Assembly: GCA_002085465.1 (NCBI GenBank)
Contig: NBML01000006.1
Location: 1-33,272 of the forward strand
Direction: 5' to 3'
DNA: 33,272 bases
DNA from: Desulfobacteraceae bacterium 4572_89
GTDB lineage: Bacteria; Desulfobacterota; Desulfobacteria; Desulfobacterales; Desulfobacteraceae
A model generated the notes under the pieces. It was not told the DNA's origin. It made no database searches and saw nothing but the letters and a program-made list of their open reading frames with translations. Every line of letters begins with the position of its first letter. Positions within the stretch are counted from its first letter, which is position 1. Both the position numbers and the translations under genes were made by a program. Positions 18,176 through 26,983 of the stretch are shown piece by piece.

Positions 18176-18591
18176 TGCAACTGGGATCTGGTAATGATCA
18201 ATTAATGTCTGAGATAAATGTGACACCATTTGTGGATGTAATGCTGGTATTGTTGATAATTTTCATGGTTACAGCCCCCATGATGGTGCAGGGTGTTGAT
18301 GTAGATTTACCAACGGCAGCATCTGATTCCCTGTCATCCGATGAAGAACATCTGATTATATCCATTGATAATGATCTAAAGGTATATATTAATGATCTGG
18401 AAGTCAGCGTAACATTTCTGACCCAGAAACTGGATGCAGTTCTGGAAAATCTTGATAGGAAAAGCGTATATCTTAAGGCGGATAAAAGGGTGCCCTATGG
18501 GGTTGTTGTCAATGTGATCTCAAAAATAAAAAAGGCAGGAATTGATAATCTGGGAATGATCACGCTTCCTGAAGATGAAGAAGCCTCCTGA
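18175..18591 (+). CDS. tolR: TolR, Tol-Pal motor protein
   Basis: A 138-residue ExbD/TolR protein. The start MSEINVTPFVDVMLVLLIIFMVTAP (in part) has the conserved membrane segment with its proton-carrying aspartate (D21, in TPFVDVMLVLL). The periplasmic domain ends with YGVVVNVISKIKKAGIDNLGMIT, the usual TolR end. Its ATG overlaps the tolQ stop by one base. Confidence 0.93.
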   Translation: MQLGSGNDQLMSEINVTPFVDVMLVLLIIFMVTAPMMVQGVDVDLPTAASDSLSSDEEHLIISIDNDLKVYINDLEVSVTFLTQKLDAVLENLDRKSVYLKADKRVPYGVVVNVISKIKKAGIDNLGMITLPEDEEAS

Positions 18592-18600
18592 TCTCCCGGC

Positions 18601-19611
18601 ATGGTTATTGGATCTCAATTGAAAAATAAAAATTATTTTTTCTCCGGCAGCGCAAACCATTCCAGGAAAAATTTTATTGTTTTCTGTTTTATATCTTTGT
18701 TCGTGCATGTCTTGTTCTTTATAGGTTTTTTAGGCCTGCAAACTCTTGAGTTGTCAAAACCTTTGCCCCGGGTGGTTCAAGTTGATCTGGTTTCCTTTGT
18801 TCCTGGCCCTGCCAGTGGCCAGGGTGATGTCTCTCCCTCCCCAGACCCCATGCCTGAACCAGAGAGCGTTTTTACCCCGGAACCTGCTGAAATTCCCCTG
18901 GATACGGATAAGGTTCCAATGCCTGAACCAATGCCTGAACCGGAAAAAACAGTTCCAGAACCTGTTGCCAGGCTTAAACCAGATATCAGCCTAAAGGCAA
19001 AACCGAAAAACTTAAAAGAACTGATGGCAGCCCAGAAAGAAAAAGAAAAAATAGAAAAAGAAAAGAAAACAGCTACAAAAAAACCTGCCAGAAAATTAAA
19101 GGCCAAGGTTAACCCGGAAGCAGCCTTGAAAAAAGCCAGGGAAAAAATGGAAAAAAAAATTGAAGAAGAAAACCGGAAACAGATTTCCGAAGCATTGAAA
19201 AGAATGCAATCAGCCATTAAGAAAAAGCAGGAGGCAGATGCCAGATCAGTCCAGGAAAATTCCAGGGATGATGGGCTGGGTCCGGGTGCAGGAACGGGTA
19301 CGGGAATGGGAAAACAGGGGTATGACCCCATTGATTTGTATAAAATGAAGATACAATTTGCCATTGAACAAAACTGGGTGTTCAATGATATGCTGGCAAA
19401 AATGGATCAGAATCTTGAAGTAAGGATTTTGATTAAAATCTTAAAAAGTGGTGAGATAAGGGATACTACCTATGAGACAAGATCTGGTAACCGTTATCTT
19501 GATGAATCTGCCAAAAAAGCGATCAAAAAAGCCAATCCCCTTCCAGAACTGCCCAAGGGGATGAAATCTTATGATGTGGTTGTGATTTTTACACCAAAGG
19601 GATTAAAATAA
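18601..19611 (+). CDS. tolA: TolA/TonB-like energy transducer
   Basis: A 336-residue protein with one N-terminal membrane segment (about 22-44), a Pro/Glu-rich stretch (about 60-120, with repeated PMPEPE units), a long charged Lys/Glu/Ala helix (about 130-215) and a Gly-rich hinge (GPGAGTGTGMG). A C-terminal TonB/TolA-like domain follows (about 240-336), with LEVRILIKILKSGEIRDT and DESAKKAIKKANPLPELP. TolA spans the periplasm and links TolQR to TolB/Pal. The domain is TonB-like in sequence, but the operon position supports TolA. The ATG at 18601 lacks a strong ribosome site. Confidence 0.85.
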   Translation: MVIGSQLKNKNYFFSGSANHSRKNFIVFCFISLFVHVLFFIGFLGLQTLELSKPLPRVVQVDLVSFVPGPASGQGDVSPSPDPMPEPESVFTPEPAEIPLDTDKVPMPEPMPEPEKTVPEPVARLKPDISLKAKPKNLKELMAAQKEKEKIEKEKKTATKKPARKLKAKVNPEAALKKAREKMEKKIEEENRKQISEALKRMQSAIKKKQEADARSVQENSRDDGLGPGAGTGTGMGKQGYDPIDLYKMKIQFAIEQNWVFNDMLAKMDQNLEVRILIKILKSGEIRDTTYETRSGNRYLDESAKKAIKKANPLPELPKGMKSYDVVVIFTPKGLK

Positions 19612-19612
19612 A

Positions 19613-21016
19613 ATGAATCAGTTCAGGTTGGGTAACTTGTGTGGAGGGCATCCGGGAGCAGGAGAAAAATATCAGGGGTTGGAATCCTGGATATTCACTG
19701 TCTGCTGGATAGTGATTGTTTTGTTTTTTTTAACCATTCCGGTCCAGGCAAAAGAGTATGATTATATTAATATCAGCAATCCCTATTTAAATAAGACTCC
19801 CGTTGCAGTAACAGAGTTCAAGGCTTTTGGCGGTCACCAGACCGAGGTCGATGCCGGGACCCGTGCCATGCAGATTTTAAAAAACAGCCTGAATTTTACT
19901 GGATATCTCAAGGTGATAAATTCTGCTGCATATCTTTCAAATCCTGCTCAAACAGGAATACAGCTTGGGCAGATCAATTTCAAGGATTGGACTGGAATAG
20001 GTGCAGATCTTCTTGTCACAGGCGGGATAGAGGAAAGCCAGGGTCAGGTAAAGCTGAAACTTCGTTTGTTTGATACCTTTAACTCAAAGCTTCTGGTCGG
20101 GAAGATTTATACTGGTGCAGATTCGCAAATTCGGAAGATGATACATATGTTCTGTAGTGAAATTTCCCATAAACTCACAGGCAACTGGGGAGTATTTAAC
20201 AGTAAAATTTCTTTTGTTTCAACTGTAAAGGGAAATAAGGAAATTTTCACCTGTGATTTTGACGGCCACAATCCAAAGCAGTTGACCCATCATAAAAGCA
20301 TATCTCTTTCACCTGCCTGGTCTTCTGATGGACAATGGATTGCCTATGTGTCCTATGCCGGGGGGAAACCAGACATTTATATCAAGAACCTGAAGAAAAA
20401 ACCTGGGTTTATTATCAATAATAAAGGGTTAAATATTTCTCCGGACTGGATGCCGGGAAAAGATATCCTTGCAGCGACACTAAGTTTTTCCGGTAACCAG
20501 GAAATATATTTGTTGACCAAAAAGGGAGAAATTATTAAAAGAATAACCAGGGGTTGGGGAGTTAATGTTTCTCCAAAGTTTTCACCAGATGGAAAGAAGC
20601 TTGCATTTACATCCAACAGGGGGGGGAATCCCCAGATATATGTAAAGAATCTGGAAACTGGTGATGTGAAAAGGATTACATTTGAGGGCCGGTATAATAC
20701 TTCGCCGGCATGGTCACCGGACGGAAAAAAAATGGCCTATGTGGGTATTGAGAAAAATAAAATTAATATATTTGTCACCAGCCTGGATTCAGGCACTGGA
20801 ACATCAATTCAGCTGACAATGCATACAGGTGACAATGAAGAGCCTTCCTGGTCACCTGATGGCAGTTTGATTGTTTTTACATCAAACAGGGAAGGCAAAA
20901 CCCCAAGGCTGTTTGTGATGACAGCAGCAGGTACGGACCAGAGACGTCTTTTAATCTTAAAGGGCAAACAGAGCCAGCCCTCCTGGTCCGGCTCAACCAG
21001 TTCTGAAAATATATGA
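19613..21016 (+). CDS. tolB: TolB, Tol-Pal beta-propeller protein
   Basis: A 467-residue periplasmic protein that binds Pal and TolA. A long N-terminus (about 26 residues) precedes the hydrophobic signal segment (about 27-46, ending PVQAKE). An N-terminal TolB domain follows (about 55-190), then a six-bladed propeller with repeated SPAWSSDGQWIAYVS, SPKFSPDGKKLAFTSNRGG, SPAWSPDGKKMAYVG and PSWSPDGSLIVFTSNREG units. If the first ATG is used, the signal peptide is unusually long; no better start is clear. It begins one base after the tolA stop. Confidence 0.93.
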   Translation: MNQFRLGNLCGGHPGAGEKYQGLESWIFTVCWIVIVLFFLTIPVQAKEYDYINISNPYLNKTPVAVTEFKAFGGHQTEVDAGTRAMQILKNSLNFTGYLKVINSAAYLSNPAQTGIQLGQINFKDWTGIGADLLVTGGIEESQGQVKLKLRLFDTFNSKLLVGKIYTGADSQIRKMIHMFCSEISHKLTGNWGVFNSKISFVSTVKGNKEIFTCDFDGHNPKQLTHHKSISLSPAWSSDGQWIAYVSYAGGKPDIYIKNLKKKPGFIINNKGLNISPDWMPGKDILAATLSFSGNQEIYLLTKKGEIIKRITRGWGVNVSPKFSPDGKKLAFTSNRGGNPQIYVKNLETGDVKRITFEGRYNTSPAWSPDGKKMAYVGIEKNKINIFVTSLDSGTGTSIQLTMHTGDNEEPSWSPDGSLIVFTSNREGKTPRLFVMTAAGTDQRRLLILKGKQSQPSWSGSTSSENI

Positions 21017-21066
21017 TGCATATTTACATACAATTTACATACTAATTATATACTAAAGGAGGTAAC

Positions 21067-21657
21067 ATGAACAAAAAATTGTGGATGAATCTTATGGCGG
21101 CTGTGCTTGTGGCAGGACTTTTTATGACTGTTTCCTGTGCAAAAAAAACAATTGTGTCTGAACCAACCACCATAGAAGACCAGGTAAAAGCGGAAGCCGA
21201 AGCCAAAGCCAAGGCTGAGGCCGAAGCCAGGGCAGAGGAAGCAAGGATTAAAGCCCAGGAGCTCCAGGACCAGATGGCCAATGAACAGGCTTTGAAACAA
21301 GCAAAAATTGCTGCTGCCAAAAATCGGTTTATCAATCAGAATATCCATTTTGATTTTGACAGTTCAGAATTAAGTTCCATGGCCAAGACCCTGTTAAAAG
21401 AAAAAGCAGAATGGATGTCTGACAACCCTGGAATCCACGTGACCATCCAGGGCCATTGTGATGAGCGTGGAACAACTGATTATAACCTTGGCCTGGGTGA
21501 GCGACGTGCCATGGCAGCAAAAAATTACCTTTCAAACCTGGGGATCTCAAATTCCAGGTTAACCACCATTAGTTTTGGTGAGGAAAAACCCCTTGATGCA
21601 GGAAGCAGTGAAGAGGCATATAGAAAAAACAGGCGTGCGCAATTTGTTCTGGAGTAA
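21067..21657 (+). CDS. pal: Pal, peptidoglycan-associated lipoprotein
   Basis: A 196-residue outer-membrane lipoprotein. The signal peptide ends in the lipobox MTVSC with C24 as the lipidated residue. A long helix rich in Ala/Glu/Lys (about 38-80, with EAEAKAKAEAEARAEEA) acts as a spacer, and an OmpA-like domain follows (about 88-196), with FDFDSSEL, IQGHCDERGTTDYNLGLGERRA (in part) and RKNRRAQFVLE. It anchors the outer membrane to peptidoglycan. AAGGAGG lies 5 bases before the ATG. The charged helix is longer than in E. coli Pal. Confidence 0.95.
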   Translation: MNKKLWMNLMAAVLVAGLFMTVSCAKKTIVSEPTTIEDQVKAEAEAKAKAEAEARAEEARIKAQELQDQMANEQALKQAKIAAAKNRFINQNIHFDFDSSELSSMAKTLLKEKAEWMSDNPGIHVTIQGHCDERGTTDYNLGLGERRAMAAKNYLSNLGISNSRLTTISFGEEKPLDAGSSEEAYRKNRRAQFVLE

Positions 21658-21670
21658 TTGGAGTCTGGTG

Positions 21671-22540
21671 ATGAAAAATTTTATTTTTTTTGTTTGTATC
21701 GGAGGAATTATCCTGATTTCAGGGTGTGTCACACCGGAACAATACCAATTGCTGGAAACCAGAATAAATACTCTGGAGATGGAGAACAGCCAACAGGCCT
21801 CTGCCCGGGAAGAAAGATCTGCCAGGTATTCCAAGGTGCAGGCGGACCTGGAAAATTTTCAAGGGAAATTAGAAGAAACAACCAGGGCAACCAGGGAAAA
21901 TTATGCAGAAATAAAATATGAGATTCAGCAGATCCAGGAAAAATTTCAACAAATGGAAAGTCAGATCGAAGTCATAAATCATAATTTCGGGGTAAATAGC
22001 CAGACCCGGCAGGACGATTTGGGAAAAAGACTGGATCGAATGGATAATGCAATTTCCAGGAACTATGAAAAAGTTATCAACCTTGAAAAATATATGGGGT
22101 TTGAGCCCAGTGAGACTGTACAGGCAGAACCAGGTATTGACAAACCCATACCTGGGCCTGAAAAGAGTTCTGAGCAGGAATTATATGACCTTGCAAAAAA
22201 ATTGTTCGATGACGGCGACAAGGAAAGTGCCAGGATTCAGTTTGAGAATTTTATTAATAAATATCCTGATTCAAAAAATGCTGACAATGCAAGATTCTGG
22301 ATTGCGGATAGCTATTATACTGAAAAATGGTATGAAAAAGCTATTCTGGAATATCAGAAAGTGCTGGAGACGTATCCAGACTCCAATAAAACAGCTGCAG
22401 CCAGACTAAAGCAGGGGTATTCCTTTGCCGAACTGGGTGAAAAAGCAAATGCAAGACTGATTTTAAAGGAGCTTATAAAACGGCATCCTGATTCCGATGA
22501 AGCAAGGTATGCCAGTAAAAAATTGAAAACCCTGAATTGA
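21671..22540 (+). CDS. cpoB: CpoB/YbgF, Tol-Pal system TPR protein
   Basis: A 289-residue protein that in E. coli couples Tol action with peptidoglycan synthesis. It has a coiled coil (about 25-130, Glu/Gln-rich) and three TPR units at the C-terminus (about 170-285), with ELYDLAKKLFDDGDKESARIQFENFINKYPDS (in part), FWIADSYYTEKWYEKAILEYQKVL and FAELGEKANARLILKELIKRHPDSDEA (in part). Here the start MKNFIFFVCIGGIILISGC carries a lipobox LISGC, so it is predicted to be a lipoprotein. ATG 21671 is chosen; an earlier in-frame start would lie inside pal. Confidence 0.92.
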   Translation: MKNFIFFVCIGGIILISGCVTPEQYQLLETRINTLEMENSQQASAREERSARYSKVQADLENFQGKLEETTRATRENYAEIKYEIQQIQEKFQQMESQIEVINHNFGVNSQTRQDDLGKRLDRMDNAISRNYEKVINLEKYMGFEPSETVQAEPGIDKPIPGPEKSSEQELYDLAKKLFDDGDKESARIQFENFINKYPDSKNADNARFWIADSYYTEKWYEKAILEYQKVLETYPDSNKTAAARLKQGYSFAELGEKANARLILKELIKRHPDSDEARYASKKLKTLN

Positions 22541-22544
22541 TTTT

Positions 22545-23030
22545 ATGATTAAGGTTCTTGGAATTGATCCTGGTCTGGCCGGAACAGGTATCGGAGTTGT
22601 ACAGGGCCACAACCGGGATATTATCGGGTATTCCTTTGGCAGTATTGCAACAGATCCAAAAGATTCTACCCCCTCCAGACTTAATATCATTTATTCGAAA
22701 ATTATGGATTTTTTAAGGGATCAAGAGCCTGATTTTGTTATGATTGAAGATATTTATTCCCTTGAGAAATACCCTGGATCAGGTATTATGCTTGGAAAAG
22801 TATCAGGGGTTTTATTGCTGGCTGCTTTCAGAGCTGGAGTCAGTGTTGAAGAAATTCCAGTCCGTGAAGTGAAGAAAGTAATATCCGGAAACGGGAGTGC
22901 CGATAAATTCCAGGTTGAACGATCTGTTCGGAATATTTTGAATCATCCTGATAGAATTCGTCCATTTCATGCTTCAGACGCCCTGGGCCTTGCATTAACA
23001 GGGTATTACAGGCATAGAAAAACATTATGA
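22545..23030 (+). CDS. ruvC: Holliday junction resolvase RuvC
   Basis: A 161-residue endonuclease that cuts Holliday junctions after RuvAB branch migration. Active-site residues are D8 (LGIDPGLAGTG), E68 (MIEDIY), H142 and D145 (FHASDALGLAL). His at the third position replaces the Asp of E. coli, as in Thermus RuvC. It is followed by ruvA and ruvB in one operon. The order cpoB-ruvC is tight, with a 4-base gap. Confidence 0.95.
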   Translation: MIKVLGIDPGLAGTGIGVVQGHNRDIIGYSFGSIATDPKDSTPSRLNIIYSKIMDFLRDQEPDFVMIEDIYSLEKYPGSGIMLGKVSGVLLLAAFRAGVSVEEIPVREVKKVISGNGSADKFQVERSVRNILNHPDRIRPFHASDALGLALTGYYRHRKTL

Positions 23031-23043
23031 CTAAAAGGGCATT

Positions 23044-23673
23044 ATGATCGGATATCTTGAAGGACGTATCATTAATTATGAAGCTGACGGCATTCTATTG
23101 AAGGTCGGTAGTATTGGATACGAGATCCTGTTGAACCCAATAACCCTTGAATATATAAGATCTGAATCCTCAGAGGATGGAATAGTCTCCCTTTATATTT
23201 ATTACCATGTGACAGAAAGACAGCCAAAACCAACCTTGATCGGGTTTTCTACTCCAGAGGACAAGGAGTTTTTTCAATTGTTTATTTCCGTTGCAGCAGT
23301 GGGACCCATGAAGGCTGTAAAAGCATTGACCAAGCCTGTGGGAGAGGTTGCCAGGGCCATTGACGGGAAAGATGTTTCTTTTCTTTCCCAATTATCCGGC
23401 ATTGGGAAAAGAACTGCCGAAAAAATCATTGCAACTCTCCATGGGAAGGTAGCAGCCTTTGTGGATATGCAAATTGAAGCATCCGCAGATGACCAGATTT
23501 CCCCCAGTCAGGATATAAGAGAAATTTCCCTTCAGGTTGAAGATGTACTGGTTGATCAGCTGGGGCATTCTGCACAATCTGCAAGGCGAATGATAAAAGA
23601 AGCTTTTCATCGTAATCCAGCCATTGAAACTCCGGAAGAATTATTTGATGAAATTTACCAGGAGGTCCGGTAA
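23044..23673 (+). CDS. ruvA: Holliday junction branch migration protein RuvA
   Basis: A 209-residue RuvA of the usual length. It binds the four-way junction as a tetramer and loads RuvB. The start [22 protein letters not shown] is the OB-fold; helix-hairpin-helix motifs follow (about 70-145), with [19 protein letters not shown]; the C-terminal domain (about 160-209) is the RuvB-binding part. An 8-base direct repeat CATTATGA spans the ruvC stop and the ruvA start. Confidence 0.96.
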   Translation: MIGYLEGRIINYEADGILLKVGSIGYEILLNPITLEYIRSESSEDGIVSLYIYYHVTERQPKPTLIGFSTPEDKEFFQLFISVAAVGPMKAVKALTKPVGEVARAIDGKDVSFLSQLSGIGKRTAEKIIATLHGKVAAFVDMQIEASADDQISPSQDIREISLQVEDVLVDQLGHSAQSARRMIKEAFHRNPAIETPEELFDEIYQEVR

Positions 23674-23675
23674 AC

Positions 23676-24746
23676 GTGGACAATGATATACTTTCCTTTT
23701 CATCGGATTCTTCTGACAGAAAAGGAGTGGTAACCCCCCGGAAAACAATAGAGGACCAGATGTCAGATATTGTATCCCTCCGCCCTGAGTGCTTTAAAGA
23801 TTATGTGGGCCAGAAGGATACCATCGAAACCCTGAAAATAGCAATTCAGGCTGCAAAAATGAGAAATGAGTCCCTGGACCATATCTTGCTGCATGGGCCG
23901 CCAGGCCTGGGGAAAACCACTGTGGCACACATCATTGCCAATGAAATGGGAAAGGAATTAACAGTTACCTCCGGACCAACCCTGGAAAAAGGCGGAGATC
24001 TTGTGGGTATACTGACAAACCTGGGTGAGGGGGATATTCTGTTTGTTGATGAGATCCACAGAATTCCAAAAATAGTTGAAGAATTCCTATATCCTGCCAT
24101 GGAGGATTTTGCAGTGGATTTTGTGTTTGACAAGGGAATTCATGCCAGAAGCCATCGATACAGGCTCAAGCGGTTTGTCCTTGTGGGGGCCACCACAAGA
24201 GTGGGGCTTTTGTCTGCACCGTTAAGGGACAGGTTTGGCCTGTTTCGTACACTTGATTTTTATTCCATTGAAGATTTGATAATAATAATTAAACGGTCGG
24301 CATCAATTTTACAGACCCATATTTCAGAAAAAGGGGCTTTGGAACTTGCCAGGCGGTCCAGGGGAACTCCCAGGATTGCCAATCGCCTTTTAAAACGAGT
24401 CCGGGATTATTCCCAGGTAAAATCCAATGGCCAGGTTACAGAGTCAAGCGTGAGGGCTGGTCTGGAACTGGAAGGAATAGACAGACTTGGCCTTACCCGC
24501 CTTGATATTAATTATCTGAAAACCATTATGGATTTTTATAAGGGAGGCCCTGTGGGCATTGAGGCCATTGCAGCCACCCTCCAGGAAGAAACAGATACCC
24601 TGGTGGATGTTGTGGAACCCTTTTTATTGAAGATCGGACTTGTACTTCGGACTTCAAGCGGAAGAAAAGCATCGGAAAAAGCCTATGACCATCTTAACAT
24701 TACCCCAGAGACCTCCATTGGCAAAAATAATAGTAATGAAAAATAA
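23676..24746 (+). CDS. ruvB: Holliday junction branch migration ATPase RuvB
   Basis: A 356-residue AAA+ motor that drives branch migration with RuvA. Walker A is GPPGLGKTT (74-82) and Walker B is [10 protein letters not shown]; the sensor and arginine-finger segments read [19 protein letters not shown]; the C-terminal winged helix holds [16 protein letters not shown]. The start is a GTG at 23676, 2 bases after ruvA, with AGGAGG upstream. A 20-residue N-terminal extension precedes the conserved part. Confidence 0.97.
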   Translation: MDNDILSFSSDSSDRKGVVTPRKTIEDQMSDIVSLRPECFKDYVGQKDTIETLKIAIQAAKMRNESLDHILLHGPPGLGKTTVAHIIANEMGKELTVTSGPTLEKGGDLVGILTNLGEGDILFVDEIHRIPKIVEEFLYPAMEDFAVDFVFDKGIHARSHRYRLKRFVLVGATTRVGLLSAPLRDRFGLFRTLDFYSIEDLIIIIKRSASILQTHISEKGALELARRSRGTPRIANRLLKRVRDYSQVKSNGQVTESSVRAGLELEGIDRLGLTRLDINYLKTIMDFYKGGPVGIEAIAATLQEETDTLVDVVEPFLLKIGLVLRTSSGRKASEKAYDHLNITPETSIGKNNSNEK

Positions 24747-24749
24747 AAA

Positions 24750-26048
24750 ATGATGTCTCGCTTTATATGTATTTACCATATTATTCTAGGGGTTCTGGTT
24801 CTTTCCAGCCCGGCCTATGCAGGAAACTTTGTGCCTGAATCAATTATAAGTATACCCAAAAATGAAAATGCCATTCTGGTGGAAAAAGAAACCCAGATGC
24901 TTTATGTCTATTCCCTGGAAGACGGGAAAATGGATATAAAGTTTAAAGCTGCATGTTCAACTGGCGAATCACCTGGAGCCAAAAAAAAAGCAGGGGATAA
25001 AAAAACCCCTGAAGGGGTATATTTTTTAATGGATGAATATGAAGACCGTTATCTGACACCCGTGTACGGAAAAAAAGCCTTTCCATCAGATTATCCGAAT
25101 TTTCTTGATCAACGTCAGGGCAAAAACGGCTCAGCCATCTGGATTCACGGGACAGATAAAATTTTAAAACCCATGGATTCCAATGGCTGCATTGCCCTTG
25201 AAAACAATAATATTCTTTCCCTTGCGGACTATATTCATTTACAAGCAACCCCTTTGATTATTGTTGAAAAAATTCTGAAAATTGATTCTGATGTTCAGGC
25301 ACACAGAAAAGAGGGGATTCGTAAGATGCTTGACAGCTGGATTCAATCCATGGAAACCGGCAGTTACCATCAATACCTTTCCTTTTACGGGGATGAGTAT
25401 TTGCCGGATATCTCCTGGTGGGAGGCCTGGCTTGGGGCCAGGAAAAAATCCATCAGGGACAAAGTGGAATTAGGGGCTGAAATAGCGAATATCGGTATAT
25501 ATGCCCAAGGGGATACCTTTGTTGTATTACATGATTTTATTCTCTCATCGGGAAAAGAAAAAATTAAAATCGGCAGGCGGAAACTTTTTATTGAGGAATC
25601 AGACAAAGGATATAAAATAGTTGGAGATGTTCTTCAGGATCAAACCAAATCCCACAAAGCAATTCATGTTCCCCTGGTGGCTGCAGCCCGGAAACTTGTG
25701 AGGACCAGGGAAGTCTCTGTTAAGGAAACCATTCAAAAATGGCTGGCAGCATGGTCTTCAAAAGATATGGATTCATATGCTGGTTTCTATGCTGAAGAGT
25801 TCTACTCAGACGGGCTTGGAAAAAAAGCCTGGGTCAAACGGAAAAGACAAATAGCCAAAAAATATAATTATATCACTGTAACAGGAAAAGATTTTAGAAT
25901 TAAAAAAAATAAAGGTGATTATTATGAGGTCAGCTTTTTTCAGGATTACGAGTCCAGCGGTTTTTCAACCCAGGGGACAAAACATCTGAAATTTGTGAAG
26001 AAAGGCGGATTATGGAAGATATTTCAAGAGAGTTGGAAAAAGAAATAG
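24750..26048 (+). CDS. YkuD-fold L,D-carboxypeptidase/transpeptidase with two NTF2-like domains (Csd6/Pgp2-like)
   Basis: A 432-residue exported protein. A signal peptide (about 1-24, ending AYAGN) leads to a YkuD catalytic domain (about 35-175) with H133 (WIHGTDK) and catalytic C147 (DSNGCIAL). Two NTF2-like domains follow, about 186-296 (IRKMLDSWIQSMETGSYHQYLSFY, in part) and 320-432 (ETIQKWLAAWSSKDMDSYAGFY, in part). YkuD plus NTF2 is the layout of Helicobacter Csd6, Campylobacter Pgp2 and a Bdellovibrio curvature enzyme, which trim peptidoglycan tetrapeptides to tripeptides and set cell shape; Csd6 has a single NTF2 domain. It starts 3 bases after ruvB and overlaps the next gene. Crosslinking activity instead of trimming cannot be excluded. 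Confidence 0.85.
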   Translation: MMSRFICIYHIILGVLVLSSPAYAGNFVPESIISIPKNENAILVEKETQMLYVYSLEDGKMDIKFKAACSTGESPGAKKKAGDKKTPEGVYFLMDEYEDRYLTPVYGKKAFPSDYPNFLDQRQGKNGSAIWIHGTDKILKPMDSNGCIALENNNILSLADYIHLQATPLIIVEKILKIDSDVQAHRKEGIRKMLDSWIQSMETGSYHQYLSFYGDEYLPDISWWEAWLGARKKSIRDKVELGAEIANIGIYAQGDTFVVLHDFILSSGKEKIKIGRRKLFIEESDKGYKIVGDVLQDQTKSHKAIHVPLVAAARKLVRTREVSVKETIQKWLAAWSSKDMDSYAGFYAEEFYSDGLGKKAWVKRKRQIAKKYNYITVTGKDFRIKKNKGDYYEVSFFQDYESSGFSTQGTKHLKFVKKGGLWKIFQESWKKK

Positions 26049-26983
26049 CCCAATCAAAACCAACGCCCTATAAACAGATAAGGAAAAAAAAGATTTTGAT
26101 CCTGGATGACTTTGGAGAAATGAAATCCGGGGGATATTTAAAGGTTCTTGTTTATATGTTTCTGGTTACAAGTGTTATTTGCCTTTTAGGGGCTGGGGGG
26201 CTTTATTATTATTATTCTGGTTTGACTACTGAGAACAAGCACCTTGCCCAGAAATTAACCCGGCTTGAAAAAAAATTGGGGCATATGATCAATGAAAAAG
26301 AAGTTTTAATGGCAAAACTTGTTATTGCCGGCAAAGAGTTGGAGATTGAAGCCGGGCCGGTCAAGTCTGAACAGCCTTTGGCAGAAGAGTCTTCAAAGGA
26401 AAAAGAAAAAATAACCGGGATAAAAGAAAAATCAGGACTGGAAACCATGTCTGCTGTCCGGGAATCATTACCAGAGCCTGCAGCAGATCCTGTATCCACA
26501 GGGCCTGTCCCTGGGAGCAAGGACCAGCAAGAAGAAACTCTAATCCAGAAACATAATCCAACAAAGGAACAGAATAAGGTTTCAGTAAAACCAGAAGTTT
26601 TAGGGAAAAAAATTGTCACCATTGAAAAATTTATTGTGAATCGTGAACGAAACGGCCACCTTAAGATAGGGTTTGATATCAGGAATTTATCAGAAAAGCC
26701 AGGCAATGTTTCCGGAAGGGTATTTGCCGTATTAAAACCAGATAATCAATCCCGGGAAAAATGGCTGGTGCTTCCTTCATCTCCTTTGGAGCAAGGGGTT
26801 CCATCTCTTTATAAAAAGGGGCAATACTTTTCCATTGCACATTTTAAACCCATTACATTCAGGATTGAAAATCAGGCAGAAACGGATCTATTTAAAAAGG
26901 CTGCCATATATATTTTCAATGAAGAGGGTAACCTGATGTTTGAGGATCTCATTGATATTACCCAGGCAGAATCAAATAGATGA
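26012..26983 (+). CDS. unrecognised one-pass membrane protein in the cell-shape cluster
   Basis: A 323-residue protein of no family I can name. A charged cytoplasmic segment (1-42, with KQIRKKKILILDDF) leads to one membrane helix (about 43-68), a coiled coil (about 71-112), a Pro/Glu/Ser/Lys-rich linker (about 113-195) and a compact C-terminal domain rich in beta strand (about 200-318, with LKIGFDIRNLSEKPGNVSGRVFAVLKPD in parts). The basic segment before the helix argues for N-in, C-out orientation. Its ATG lies inside the end of the L,D-peptidase gene (37-base overlap) and its stop overlaps the next start (ATGA), so the three are translationally coupled. A role linking the cytoplasmic bactofilin to the periplasmic trimmers is inferred. 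Confidence 0.8.
   Translation: MEDISRELEKEIAQSKPTPYKQIRKKKILILDDFGEMKSGGYLKVLVYMFLVTSVICLLGAGGLYYYYSGLTTENKHLAQKLTRLEKKLGHMINEKEVLMAKLVIAGKELEIEAGPVKSEQPLAEESSKEKEKITGIKEKSGLETMSAVRESLPEPAADPVSTGPVPGSKDQQEETLIQKHNPTKEQNKVSVKPEVLGKKIVTIEKFIVNRERNGHLKIGFDIRNLSEKPGNVSGRVFAVLKPDNQSREKWLVLPSSPLEQGVPSLYKKGQYFSIAHFKPITFRIENQAETDLFKKAAIYIFNEEGNLMFEDLIDITQAESNR

Noticed and set aside
18777..19385. Long minus-strand open frame (202 codons) opposite tolA
   Set aside because: It mirrors the Pro/Glu/Lys-rich repeats of tolA, giving a low-complexity Ser/Phe product with no family pattern; tolA is supported by domain layout and operon position.
21181..21250. GCCGAAGCCAAAGCC-type tandem repeat in pal
   Set aside because: It encodes the expected Ala/Glu/Lys helical spacer of the lipoprotein and is not a mobile or CRISPR-like repeat.
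26212..26706. Minus-strand open frame (164 codons) opposite the membrane linker gene
   Set aside because: No ribosome site and no recognisable protein; the plus-strand gene is coupled to both neighbours.
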